Shown here: positions 54,868 to 64,000 of the stretch, in pieces | How positions within the stretch are numbered: the first letter of the stretch is position 1 | Layout of the letters: the number at the start of each line of letters is the position of its first letter | Assembly: GCF_002197845.1 (NCBI RefSeq) | Contig: NZ_NIDE01000014.1 | Coordinates: 1,488,001 to 1,552,000, forward strand | Origin: Fimbriiglobus ruber | Lineage (GTDB): Bacteria > Planctomycetota > Planctomycetia > Gemmatales > Gemmataceae | DNA length: 64,000 nt | Reading direction: 5' to 3' | Notes under the pieces: model-generated | The model's database searches: none | What the model was told of the DNA's origin: nothing | Seen by the model: only the letters and a program-made list of their open reading frames with translations | Translations under genes and position numbers: made by a program

Positions 54868-56439
54868 CTACGGGCGGCCCGCCGGAGCCTCCCGCGGCGG
54901 GCGGATACGCTGCCATAAATAAAATGACGCGTACTCTTTGACTTGCGAAAAACAGGCGAGTTCGTCCGCAAATTCGGGCCAGGCCGTCAAGCCGGCGGCG
55001 AGTTCTTTCGGGACGAGCAGGAAGTTCGCCTCGCGAACTTGCTCGCGTACGCCGGCCACTTCATTCGGCAAAGCGATGGGGCGGAGCAAATACCACGCGC
55101 GCGGGCTGTCGGTCTCCGCGAAGAGTTCTCGGGCCGCGCCGCTCCGAACGAAGAGGAAGACGCGGTGCTGCTTGCCGATCTCCCGGACTTCCCGGAACGC
55201 GGCGATATCGACCGGCGTCGCGAACAGCCCCCCGGTGGCCTCGGGACGCTCCGCCAGATTCCACATTAATATGCTGAAGAGGACCAACCCCAGCTGAGAC
55301 AGAGGTGCGAGGATGAGCAACCCCGCCGTGATGATTTTGCCGAGCGGGGTCGACCGATAGGGCCTTGTTTGGACGGGAGTTCCCGTTTGGTCGATAGCCC
55401 CGCAAACTCCGAAAACGAGCATGTACGGGTAATAAATCCAAGACAATTGATTACCGAAGAAAAAGCAGACGAAGGCGACGTGTAACACACCACATGTCAC
55501 AATCGTCGCCGCGGCCGGGCCGCGACCGCGGACCGCTATGCGGACTGCCCCTACCAGCATGACCGCGGTGGCCAACAACCAAAAGCCGAGCGGCGAAATG
55601 AGGTAGTACCAAGGATTCCACGGATGCGGCAACCAGAAGCGGCGCCCGACCCCCCAGAAAAACCCGTAGTTCTCCGCCGCATATAACTTGGCGGCCTGCG
55701 TCGGAAGCAACGTTTTCATGAGGGGTCCTGGCCCGAAAATTGAGGCCAGCATCGCCGCAATCAACGCGGCCACGAGGGCCGCCGGAAGCAAGTCGTATAG
55801 CCGCGATGTCCACCGTTTTTCGACTGAATTCGGGCCGAAGAGAATCACGCCGACCAGAATCACGCCGTACACCGCCGCCAGTGCCGGTTTGACGAAGACC
55901 GTCAGTGCCACGAGTGCGAGTGCGACGGGCGGTCGCCCGCGGGCTTGGAACGCCAGCGCGTTCACCAGCAAAACCGCTTCGAAGGCGTGCGTCGGGCTCG
56001 GAAATGCCACCGCCATCACGGCCATCGGCGCGGCCAAGATCATGAGCACCCGCGCCACCCGCCCGAACCGGCACGCCCACCCGAACCGCACGACTCCCGC
56101 CACAATCAGTACGTTGCACAGCCCGATCAGAACGGTCTGTGCGCCCGGTGTTCGCCCGCAGAGTGCAAACCATCCGCGATCGACAACCAACGTCAGAAGC
56201 CCGTAGAAATAAGCGAAATCGACGGTCGGCACCAACCCGCTCGTCCAGAGCGCGTCCGTTCCGATCGCCCACCCTTGATCGCTCAGCACGAACGACTGAA
56301 ACGCCAGGGTACTTGGAAGCAACACCATGAAATTGAGCAGCGCCATCAACGAGATGCACGCCGCCCAGGTCCACCACGGTTCGGCGTCGGGGGGCGACGC
56401 GGTGCTGGGGATTTCCGGCGGAGCGACGTCGGCAGTCAT
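54868..56439 (-). CDS. Polytopic membrane protein, GT-C glycosyltransferase-like
   Basis: The 523-residue protein has about 11 hydrophobic helices (for example FMVLLPSTLAFQSFVLSDQG near the start, LVALTVFVKPALAAVYGVIL, GFWLLATAVMLVGAVRIAV) and a soluble C-terminal domain of about 130 residues. The overall arrangement recalls polyprenol-dependent sugar transferases, but the catalytic acidic pair in the first loop is only suggested (FVLSDQG, PTVDFAYFYG). It may act in envelope polysaccharide or glycan synthesis. Confidence 0.55.
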   Translation of the reverse strand: MTADVAPPEIPSTASPPDAEPWWTWAACISLMALLNFMVLLPSTLAFQSFVLSDQGWAIGTDALWTSGLVPTVDFAYFYGLLTLVVDRGWFALCGRTPGAQTVLIGLCNVLIVAGVVRFGWACRFGRVARVLMILAAPMAVMAVAFPSPTHAFEAVLLVNALAFQARGRPPVALALVALTVFVKPALAAVYGVILVGVILFGPNSVEKRWTSRLYDLLPAALVAALIAAMLASIFGPGPLMKTLLPTQAAKLYAAENYGFFWGVGRRFWLPHPWNPWYYLISPLGFWLLATAVMLVGAVRIAVRGRGPAAATIVTCGVLHVAFVCFFFGNQLSWIYYPYMLVFGVCGAIDQTGTPVQTRPYRSTPLGKIITAGLLILAPLSQLGLVLFSILMWNLAERPEATGGLFATPVDIAAFREVREIGKQHRVFLFVRSGAARELFAETDSPRAWYLLRPIALPNEVAGVREQVREANFLLVPKELAAGLTAWPEFADELACFSQVKEYASFYLWQRIRPPREAPAGRP

Positions 56440-58310
<1,871 letters not shown>

Positions 58311-58330
58311 AAGCGCGTGGGGATGTCGAT

Positions 58331-58534
58331 AAGGCGAGCGGGGGACGTTAGTCCCCTGATTCTCCGGAACCATCCGCTCCCCACACCGCTTCTTTCTCCT
58401 CGACGCCAAAGCGGTCTCGACCCGGGATCAGTTCCCTGGAACCCGGGATAAGTTCCCTGGAATCGGGGAGCGATTCACGAGAATCAGGGGAGCGATTCAC
58501 GAGAATCAGGGGACTAACGTCCCCCGCTCGCCTT
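58331..58534. mobile_element. 204-bp MITE-like element with 34-bp perfect inverted ends
   Basis: The arms 58331-58364 and 58501-58534 are perfect inverted repeats of 34 bp containing GGGGGACGTTAGTCCCC. The centre has two tandem 21-base units (CCCGGGATAAGTTCCCTGG type at about 58421 and 58443) and two 22-base units (GGGGAGCGATTCACGAGAAT at about 58465 and 58487). No clear target duplication. It fills the space between eno and the next gene and may also terminate eno. Confidence 0.72.
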
Positions 58535-58563
58535 CACTTCCCAGTTCGTTGGAGTCTTCTCCC

Positions 58564-59133
58564 GTGCCCACCTGGCTCAGTGACCCGACCACGGGGATGT
58601 ACCTCATCCTCTTCGTCGCCCTGGTGATCGCGGCCGGCGTCTGGGTGCGGAACCGGACGCGCCGCACCCTTCTGATTGCCGCAGGGCTGTTCGCCGCGCT
58701 CGCGCTACTCGGACTCTGCGACTACCTGTTCGAGAGCCCGCGTGAGGAATCGGTTCGCAAGGTCCGCGAGATGGCGGCCGCCGTGAACGAGCGGAACAAC
58801 CAGAAGTTCCTGGCCCACGTCTCCGACAGCTTCACGTACAAGAACTGGAAGAAGCCGGACGCCGTGACGGTGATCGAACTCGCCCAGCGGTACAACGTCA
58901 CTGCGGCGGTCTTCGATTTCAACCGCGAGCGGTACAACCAGGTGAGCCCGACGGAACTCGACATCGTGTTCGACGCCCGGGCGGACAGCGTCGGCAACGA
59001 GCGGTTTCCCATGCACTTCGGGACTCGCTTCGTCAAAGACCCGGACGGCCAGTGGCGGATGAAGACGTTCGCGTTCTACGACTACGTGTCCAAGGAAGAC
59101 GGCGGCGAGAAGCCACTCCCGGGAATGCCGTGA
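58564..59133 (+). CDS. Membrane-anchored SnoaL-like hypothetical protein
   Basis: The 189-residue protein has two hydrophobic helices (LILFVALVIAAGVWV and TLLIAAGLFAALALLGL). A soluble domain follows, containing VRKVREMAAAVNERNNQKFL, a two-helix entry reminiscent of NTF2/SnoaL-like folds, and GQWRMKTFAFYDYV at the end. The start is the GTG at 58564; a TTG further upstream is less likely. Its stop overlaps the ftr start by 4 bp, implying coupled translation and perhaps a link to the ftr product. Confidence 0.65.
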   Translation: MPTWLSDPTTGMYLILFVALVIAAGVWVRNRTRRTLLIAAGLFAALALLGLCDYLFESPREESVRKVREMAAAVNERNNQKFLAHVSDSFTYKNWKKPDAVTVIELAQRYNVTAAVFDFNRERYNQVSPTELDIVFDARADSVGNERFPMHFGTRFVKDPDGQWRMKTFAFYDYVSKEDGGEKPLPGMP

Positions 59134-60038
59134 GCGGAGGCCCCGTGCTGACGATCAACGGCACCGAGATCGAGGACACGTTCGCCGAGGCGTTCCCGAT
59201 GACCGCCGCCCGGGTGGTGGTCACGGCCGAGACGCCCGGGTGGGCGCGGACGGCCGGGCAGACGGCCACCGGCTACGCCGCCTCGGTCATCGGCTGCGAC
59301 GCGGAGGCCGGGATCGAGCGCGAGTTGGCCCCCGCCGAGACGCCGGACGGCCGGCCCGGCGTTAGCCTCCTCTTCTTCGCCTTCAGCCGCGACGCGCTCC
59401 AGAAAGCACTCGTCAACCGCGTCGGCCAGTGCATCCTCACGTGCGCGACGACCGCGTGCTACAACGCCCTGCCGGTCGTTCCCGACAAATCGGTCCGCGT
59501 CGGCGGAAACCTCCGCTTCTTCGGCGACGGCTGGCAGATCAGCAAGCTCCTGGGCGGCCGCCGGTTCTGGCGCGTGCCCACAATGGACGGCGAGTTCCTC
59601 TGCGAAGACGTGTTCGGCACGACCAAGGGCGTGGCCGGCGGAAACTTCCTGATCCTGGGTATCACGCAGGCGGTCGCGCTGGCGGCGGCCGAGGCAGCGG
59701 TCGAGGCGTGCCGCCGGGTGCCGGGCGTCATTATGCCCTTCCCCGGCGGGATCGTCCGGTCCGGCAGCAAGGTCGGCAGCAAGTACAAGAAGCTTCGCGC
59801 CAGTACCAACGACGCCTACTGCCCGACGCTACGCGGCGCCGTCACCTCAGCCCTGTCGGATGGTGTCGGGGCGGTGTACGAGGTGGTGATCGACGGCCTG
59901 GACCTGGCCGCGGTCGAGGAGGCGACCCGCGTCGGCGTGCGGGCCGGGTGCGGGCCGGGGATCGTTCGCGTATCGGCCGGAAACTACGGCGGCAAGCTCG
60001 GGCCATTTCACCTCAAGTTGCACAAGTTGTTAAAGTAA
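59130..60038 (+). CDS. ftr: Formylmethanofuran:tetrahydromethanopterin formyltransferase
   Basis: It moves the formyl group between methanofuran and tetrahydromethanopterin; in bacteria this belongs to formaldehyde oxidation. The 302-residue length equals the family's. Ftr landmarks include INGTEIEDTFAEAFPM at the N-terminus, then RFFGDGWQISK, MDGEFLCED, GVAGGNFLILG and STNDAYCPTLRG. The GTG at 59130 overlaps the upstream stop (GTGA). No fhc, mch or mtd genes are present in the window, so the rest of the C1 pathway must lie elsewhere. Confidence 0.93.
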   Translation: MSGGPVLTINGTEIEDTFAEAFPMTAARVVVTAETPGWARTAGQTATGYAASVIGCDAEAGIERELAPAETPDGRPGVSLLFFAFSRDALQKALVNRVGQCILTCATTACYNALPVVPDKSVRVGGNLRFFGDGWQISKLLGGRRFWRVPTMDGEFLCEDVFGTTKGVAGGNFLILGITQAVALAAAEAAVEACRRVPGVIMPFPGGIVRSGSKVGSKYKKLRASTNDAYCPTLRGAVTSALSDGVGAVYEVVIDGLDLAAVEEATRVGVRAGCGPGIVRVSAGNYGGKLGPFHLKLHKLLK

Positions 60039-60128
60039 CAAGTCTCATCTGACGGCCGGCTATTCGTTCGTCGGTGCCTCTCTGCTCGCTCCGCGGTTGC
60101 CTGTCACGAAGACGTTTGACGTGAGATT

Positions 60129-60272
60129 TTACTTCCGAGCCCCATCGAGCCACCGGAGAACGTCGACGGCGGCTTCCTCCTGCCTCACGGAGGCGATCAT
60201 TACGACGACGTTGTCGGTTTCCGAAGCGATGAGTCGAATCTCCAGGCTTTCGTCCGGCCACGCCCGCCTGTG
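60129..60272 (-). pseudogene. C-terminal coding remnant, family unknown
   Basis: A minus-strand frame encodes WPDESLEIRLIASETDNVVV and MIASVRQEEAAVDVLRWLDG before a stop at 60129. The composition is protein-like, but a TGA lies in frame directly upstream and no start is present. It looks like the end of a lost gene. Confidence 0.3.
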
Positions 60273-60315
60273 GTTTCAAATTGGCAAATAATCTTATGTC
60301 CATCTTTGCATTTGC

Positions 60316-60750
60316 CTACTTATTCTCCGGTAGTATCGTCAGCACTAGAGTCCATTCCGCAAACAACGGCTTGTACGCCGGATCCACCCCGTCGGCCTCC
60401 GTCGTCTCGATTACAACTTTGCCCACCCCTTGCGACATTTCCACGGCTTTGCCATCGATGGTGCCCAGGCGCATACGGTTGGCCGGAATCTTTTTTGTCA
60501 CCGTCGAGTAGGTCAGTTCCGGATACGTGAAGGTTTCACTCACTTTCTTCCCGTCAACATCCTTGATCCGGGTACCAGTCTTCATCACCGTGACAGGAAC
60601 TGGCTCCTCGACGGTAACACTTTCGCGATCGGCAGCAACTACGCGCACGAAGTGGGGCGGGGCCCCAAGAGGAGTCGGCTTCGCTTCCTGAGCCAAAACC
60701 GGCATGGCAACAACGGAGCCCCACAGCACGAACGAGATCAATCGAATCAT
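60316..60750 (-). CDS. Small secreted hypothetical protein
   Basis: In this 144-residue protein, MIRLISFVLWGSVVAMPVLA is a signal peptide with AxA-type cleavage before QEAKPTPLG. The mature part is beta-rich (FVRVVAADRESVTVEEPVPV, VEMSQGVGKVVIETTEADGV) with no known motif. The ATG at 60750 is chosen because it starts the signal. It is followed (upstream in transcription) by the cytochrome-like gene at 60834, perhaps cotranscribed. Confidence 0.65.
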   Translation of the reverse strand: MIRLISFVLWGSVVAMPVLAQEAKPTPLGAPPHFVRVVAADRESVTVEEPVPVTVMKTGTRIKDVDGKKVSETFTYPELTYSTVTKKIPANRMRLGTIDGKAVEMSQGVGKVVIETTEADGVDPAYKPLFAEWTLVLTILPENK

Positions 60751-60833
60751 GGGACACTCCTGGGAAAATAAAATTCCGCGTCCGGACGACTTTACGTGAC
60801 CGACAAAATGATTCCACAGAAATAGACAGACTC

Positions 60834-61811
60834 CTATTTGCCCATCGCCGCGGCGATCGCCGCGGTCGCCCACCCGCTGGCGCTGATCGAGATGAACTGG
60901 TCCTTCTCGTGCGGGAAGCCGCTTTCGTAATACGGCTGGAACGGCCTACTCCGCGTTTTCACCAGCCACGTGCCGTCCGCCAACTGCGTCTTGACCAGGT
61001 ACGAAACGCCCGCGCGGTAGGCCGGCGAATCGACCTTCAAGCCCCCCGCGTGATTGAGGGCGTACAGCGCCGAGCCCGTGGCGTACGCGTCGCTCGCCAG
61101 GGAATCGAGCTGCCCCCAACCGCCGTCCGCCCGCTGGGTTTTGAGCAAATCCCACGAGGCCGCGGCAAGCTCCTTCTCGTCCGCCCGGGCCTCTTTCATC
61201 GCCAGCAGCCGGAACACGCGGTCCTCGGTGTCCTTTGCGGGAGTTTTGACGAGCCACGTCCGGGCGCTCTCGATCCGCTTGTCGATCCGCTCCCGGTCGG
61301 CTTTCGCGCCCCAAACCTTGAGACCGCGGATGGCAAGATAGGTGGTGGTAAAGTGACTGGCCTCGGTGGGCGGCCGATCGGAGGTTGTCCTCCAGTGGTC
61401 CCGGTTGGACTGGTACTTCAGCAAATACTCGGCAACCGCGGCGGTGGTGTCGTCCGGTTGGTGGCCGGCGAGTTCGAGCGTGAACAGGGCGTACCCCGCC
61501 GTTGCGGCCTGCCCGCCAGTGCCTCTCCCGTCGCGGAATCGTTCTTTGTTCGAGGAAAGAAACTCGGCCACGTGTTCGGCCTGTGACGCGAAGAATTTCT
61601 TGGGGATATCGAGCCCGCGGTCTCGGACGGCGGTGAGCGCCAGCGTCGGAGTGGCCTGGTTGTGACAGGCGAAGCAGGTTTTCTGCTCTGCGTGCCCCTC
61701 CGCGCCCGCAATCAGTTTCGGCACTGCGGCAACGACCGCCGCCCGGACGGGATCGACCTTGGCCGGAGGCAGCGGGATCGCGAACCCGAACGCAATGACG
61801 AGGGGTAGCAC
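60834..61811 (-). CDS. Secreted alpha-toroid (prenyltransferase/squalene-oxidase-like) protein with one CxxCH haem site
   Basis: A 325-residue protein from the GTG at 61811, preceded by a GGAGG ribosome-binding site. A short signal peptide precedes a CFACH haem-binding motif at about residues 46-50. Repeated helical hairpins of a terpene-cyclase-like toroid follow (GYALFTLELAGHQPDDTT, HFTTTYLAIRGLKVW, SALYALNHAGGLKVDS, QRADGGWGQLDSLASDAYAT). The fold does not prove enzyme activity. Planctomycetes have many such exported haem-plus-toroid proteins of unknown role. Confidence 0.75.
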   Translation of the reverse strand: MLPLVIAFGFAIPLPPAKVDPVRAAVVAAVPKLIAGAEGHAEQKTCFACHNQATPTLALTAVRDRGLDIPKKFFASQAEHVAEFLSSNKERFRDGRGTGGQAATAGYALFTLELAGHQPDDTTAAVAEYLLKYQSNRDHWRTTSDRPPTEASHFTTTYLAIRGLKVWGAKADRERIDKRIESARTWLVKTPAKDTEDRVFRLLAMKEARADEKELAAASWDLLKTQRADGGWGQLDSLASDAYATGSALYALNHAGGLKVDSPAYRAGVSYLVKTQLADGTWLVKTRSRPFQPYYESGFPHEKDQFISISASGWATAAIAAAMGK

Positions 61812-61876
61812 CGGGCCGCCCTCCAGTAGGCAGGTGTCAGGGCGTAAAGCAATCTCGGAATCAGATGATAGCGAGA

Positions 61877-61965
61877 TGCGCAAAATTTGAGTGCGGCGCT
61901 TGACCGCCGCTTTTGCTTTTTAAAAACCAAAGCGGCGGTCAAGCGCCGCACTCAAATTTTGCGCA
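61877..61965. repeat. 37-bp perfect inverted repeat, hairpin
   Basis: The arms 61877-61913 and 61929-61965 pair perfectly around a 15-base A+T-rich loop. It contains GAGTGCGGCGCTTGACCGCC, a string seen in other planctomycete intergenic repeats as I recall. It lies upstream of the cytochrome-like gene and downstream of the CoA-binding gene, whose transcript it may end. Confidence 0.72.
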
Positions 61966-62011
61966 ATGTTACCCGGTCGAAGTGCCGTGGTCGAGTAACA
62001 GGGGTTACGCG

Positions 62012-62395
62012 TCACGCGTCGGGGAATTGCTCGGGCCGGTAGCCGCCCATGATGATGCTGCACCCGGTCACGACCGGGAGCCCGAGGTGCCGCGCCTTTT
62101 CGACGACCGCCGGCGCGTCGGCCCCGGGGTTGAGGATGAGTTGGCCGACCGACTTGCTGGCCAGGGTGTCGAGTGCCGCCAGACCGACTGCGGGCGGGAC
62201 GTAGAAGGTGACGCGGTCGATGCGGTCCAGTGGGACGTCGGCCACGGACTTGTACGCGGGAACGCCTTCGACGGTCGTTTCGGTCGGGTGAATGGCATAC
62301 ACGTCGTACCCAGCGGCCAGATACGCTCGGACGGCTTTGTTGCCGAACTTCCGGCGGTCCGAACTGGCGCCGACGATCGCGATGGACGATTTCAT
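62012..62395 (-). CDS. CoA-binding (YccU-like) protein
   Basis: A 127-residue Rossmann-fold protein: IAIVGASSDRRKFGNKAVRA carries the nucleotide loop, followed by GYDVYAIHPTETTVEGVPAY, FYVPPAV and LILNPGADAPAVVEKAR ending in VTGCSIIMGG. It matches the CoA_binding_2 family. The ATG at 62395 is placed at the conserved N-terminus. It lies 85 bp downstream of csrA, same strand. Confidence 0.9.
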   Translation of the reverse strand: MKSSIAIVGASSDRRKFGNKAVRAYLAAGYDVYAIHPTETTVEGVPAYKSVADVPLDRIDRVTFYVPPAVGLAALDTLASKSVGQLILNPGADAPAVVEKARHLGLPVVTGCSIIMGGYRPEQFPDA

Positions 62396-62480
62396 GGTAA
62401 GGGAGGGCGTGCGAAGGGTCTTCCGCTCCCCCCGGGGACGGGAGAGGGAGGCGGTGCGGCGCGGAGGAATCGTGTGCCGC

Positions 62481-62687
62481 CTAGCTGGGGCCAACGGGCC
62501 CCGGGTTCGGTGCGGCCGCGGTCTTTTGACCGTGGATCGCGTCGTACACTTCTTCGCGGTGAACGGGGACATCCTTGGGGGCCACGATCCCGAGCCGGAC
62601 CTTGTCGCCGCGGATTTCCACGATCGTAATGACGATGTCGTTGTTGATCACAATCGACTCGTTTTTTTTCCTGGACAGTACGAGCAT
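62481..62687 (-). CDS. csrA: Carbon storage regulator CsrA
   Basis: A 68-residue RNA-binding dimer controlling translation and stability of mRNAs. MLVLSRKKNESIVINNDIVI and VEIRGDKVRLGIVAPKDVPV match CsrA, with the conserved R near residue 44 (VHREEVY). The tail extends past the family core by about 10 residues. Two GGA motifs cannot be assigned without a target. It stands upstream of the CoA-binding gene on the same strand. Confidence 0.95.
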   Translation of the reverse strand: MLVLSRKKNESIVINNDIVITIVEIRGDKVRLGIVAPKDVPVHREEVYDAIHGQKTAAAPNPGPVGPS

Positions 62688-63410
62688 TGGGGCCTATCTT
62701 TCGATGCAGTAACGCAACGCAAGTTGGACTCGTTCTCCTGTCTGCTACGCGGAGTCGTAAAAACCCCGTCCGGAGAACCCGGAAGAAGGCCTAATCGCGA
62801 GTCGAGCACATCCGACTGTGCGCCCGATTCACAACCGGCACGTCCTCCGGCGCACGACTTGTTGAGTCGTGGGGGCGCCGGGCGAACCGTGTGGGCAGAA
62901 CACTTCACTAATATACTAACTGTAAAAACGGGCAATCTGCGCCGTCAAGCGGAATCCGCCGATCGAGTTCCGGAATTTCACCATTTCGCTGTTGAAATCG
63001 TCCCGAAAATTTGCATGGAGATCCGGCTTGTCACATTGTCGGCTCATTTTTCGCGGTTTTGTTGTAATTTGAAGCAGCGAATCACGGGCTTTAAGCCAGC
63101 TCGACACAGGTGAATAATCGGACGCGATTATCCTCCGTATTTCCGAAATTCAAATCCCGACCTGTAGGACACTTGGGTAAAAAGCATGGCTCATGGTATG
63201 AATGTGCGAGCCGCAGACTGTTTCGTAGCGCAGTGATCGTGGAACGCGGGGTTGCCTTGACTCGGAAAGGCGATCGACGGCGGCGTCTAGCGAGGCGCAC
63301 CCGGAATGACTCCTCCGGGATGCGGCTCGTCCGGGCCGGTTTCCTACCCGCAGGCTGCCCTCGCGCGAATAATAGGTTACTCTAGGGTGACACGCACAGG
63401 GAGTTCCGTC
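62688..63410. other. Intergenic region between csrA and the next plus-strand gene
   Basis: About 720 bases. A palindrome-like AATAATCG...CGATTAT near 63112-63131 and an A+T-rich stretch upstream of csrA are visible. No gene is supportable. Confidence 0.45.
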
Positions 63411-63680
63411 ATGCCACGCAAGCCGTCCCGTAAAGCGAAGAATGAGCCGACCGTCAGTGGCATCCTCGGGCTCGGGCTCGACAACGCCGACGGGGAGAAG
63501 CGGATCACCCGCACCGAAGAAATGGTTCTGGTCGGCGGGTCGCGGGAAACGCACGAGCAAATGCAGGAGACGGCGATCCGATTCAGCGAGGAACTGGAGA
63601 AGCGGGGCAAGAAAATCAACGAAGTGTCCGTCCGGGAAGCCGCCGACTTGCTCCGCGAAGCGCACGAAAAATCGCGATAA
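63411..63680 (+). CDS. Small hypothetical protein, 89 residues
   Basis: It begins MPRKPSRKAKNEPTVSGILG, a basic N-terminus, followed by GEKRITRTEEMVLVGGSRET and a charged helical C-terminus (ISEELEK-like: FSEELEKRGKKINEVSVREA, ADLLREAHEKSR). The helical, highly charged C-terminus suggests an oligomerising or DNA-associated role, but I do not recognise a family. The ATG at 63411 is preferred over an upstream frame start in noncoding-looking sequence. Confidence 0.55.
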   Translation: MPRKPSRKAKNEPTVSGILGLGLDNADGEKRITRTEEMVLVGGSRETHEQMQETAIRFSEELEKRGKKINEVSVREAADLLREAHEKSR

Positions 63681-63807
63681 CCCCGTCGACCGACGCCGAC
63701 CCACCTTTCCCCCATCGGTTTCCCGACAAGATTCGCGGAGCCCGCACGAATCACCCGCCATGAAACCTTTCTCCCCGCGACCGGGTACTCCTAAGTGAGG
63801 AGGCGCC

Positions 63808-64000
63808 GTGTCCGCCGACGACGACCTCGTGCGCCGGTGCCTCGCGGGCCGGCCGGACGCCATGCGAGAACTGGTCGACCGATTCCAGGGGGACGTGTAT
63901 GCCCTGTGCGTCCGCCTGCTGAACCACGCCCACGACGCCGAGGACGTGACCCAGGAAGTGTTCATCCGGGTGTTCCGCAGCCTCGGCAAGTGGGACCCGA
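63808..64000 (+). CDS. ECF RNA polymerase sigma factor, N-terminal part (cut by window end)
   Basis: The GTG at 63808 follows a GAGGAGG ribosome-binding site. The protein begins VSADDDLVRRCLAGRPDAMR and contains sigma-70 region 2 (VDRFQGDVYALCVRLLNHAH, DAEDVTQEVFIRVFRSLGKW). The C-terminal region 4 lies beyond the window, so a possible extension cannot be judged. It initiates transcription of an unknown regulon. Confidence 0.85.
   Translation, partial: MSADDDLVRRCLAGRPDAMRELVDRFQGDVYALCVRLLNHAHDAEDVTQEVFIRVFRSLGKWDP

Noticed and set aside
61877-61965. Considered as a MITE with target duplication
   Set aside because: No direct repeat of any convincing length flanks the 37-bp arms, so only the hairpin itself is claimed.

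Overview
The window is a high-G+C planctomycete chromosome segment, most likely from the family Gemmataceae. Lineage markers are several DUF1559/prepilin-like proteins, tandem TIGR02996 proteins, a cell-surface protein with the planctomycete N-terminal EALEHRWVPA-type motif, an ECF sigma factor carrying a large C-terminal extension, sulfatases, and a formylmethanofuran:tetrahydromethanopterin formyltransferase (ftr). No complete tRNA, rRNA or CRISPR array is visible.

Layout. 1-10 kb: glgC, an FAD/NAD-binding oxidoreductase split by a 254-bp MITE, weak small genes, a Tat-exported beta-propeller-like protein, a DUF1559 pilin-like protein, a small secreted protein, and an ECF sigma factor fused through a membrane helix to a DUF1559-like domain. 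10-20 kb: an AI-2E family permease, then a roughly 7-kb surface protein (beta-helix, Ig-like repeats, ten 89-residue repeats, FG-GAP repeats) broken by two 1-nt deletions, and a MazF-type toxin with its upstream partner. 20-26 kb: MgtC, an ISKra4-type insertion sequence, rpsO-pnp with a strong terminator, and a methyltransferase. 26-38 kb: a hybrid histidine kinase with twelve PAS domains, purF, a DUF6065 protein, ettA, and a membrane protein with a cysteine-peptidase-like tail. 38-46.6 kb: a MITE with an 8-bp target duplication, a decayed MoaD-like gene, a conserved Gemmataceae family protein, two TIGR02996 paralogues, ileS, then a wreckage zone (DUF1080 fragment, ISAzo13-type transposase fragment, tRNA-Lys 3' half, integrase N-terminal stub). 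46.7-56 kb: a YdjY-domain protein, a lipoprotein, an alpha/beta hydrolase, a truncated sulfatase pseudogene and its intact paralogue separated by lower-G+C secreted/pilin-like genes, and a large membrane protein. 57-64 kb: eno, ftr, secreted proteins, a CoA-binding protein, csrA, and the start of another ECF sigma factor.

Functionally the window mixes housekeeping genes (glgC, rpsO, pnp, purF, ettA, ileS, eno, csrA) with envelope and signalling genes. The most notable feature is the density of small non-autonomous palindromic elements and scars. Two have 8-bp target duplications, one family shares GGCTCATGAGG ends at two loci, one hairpin repeat recurs between convergent gene ends, and one tRNA 3' half sits beside an integrase stub and looks like an old attachment site.
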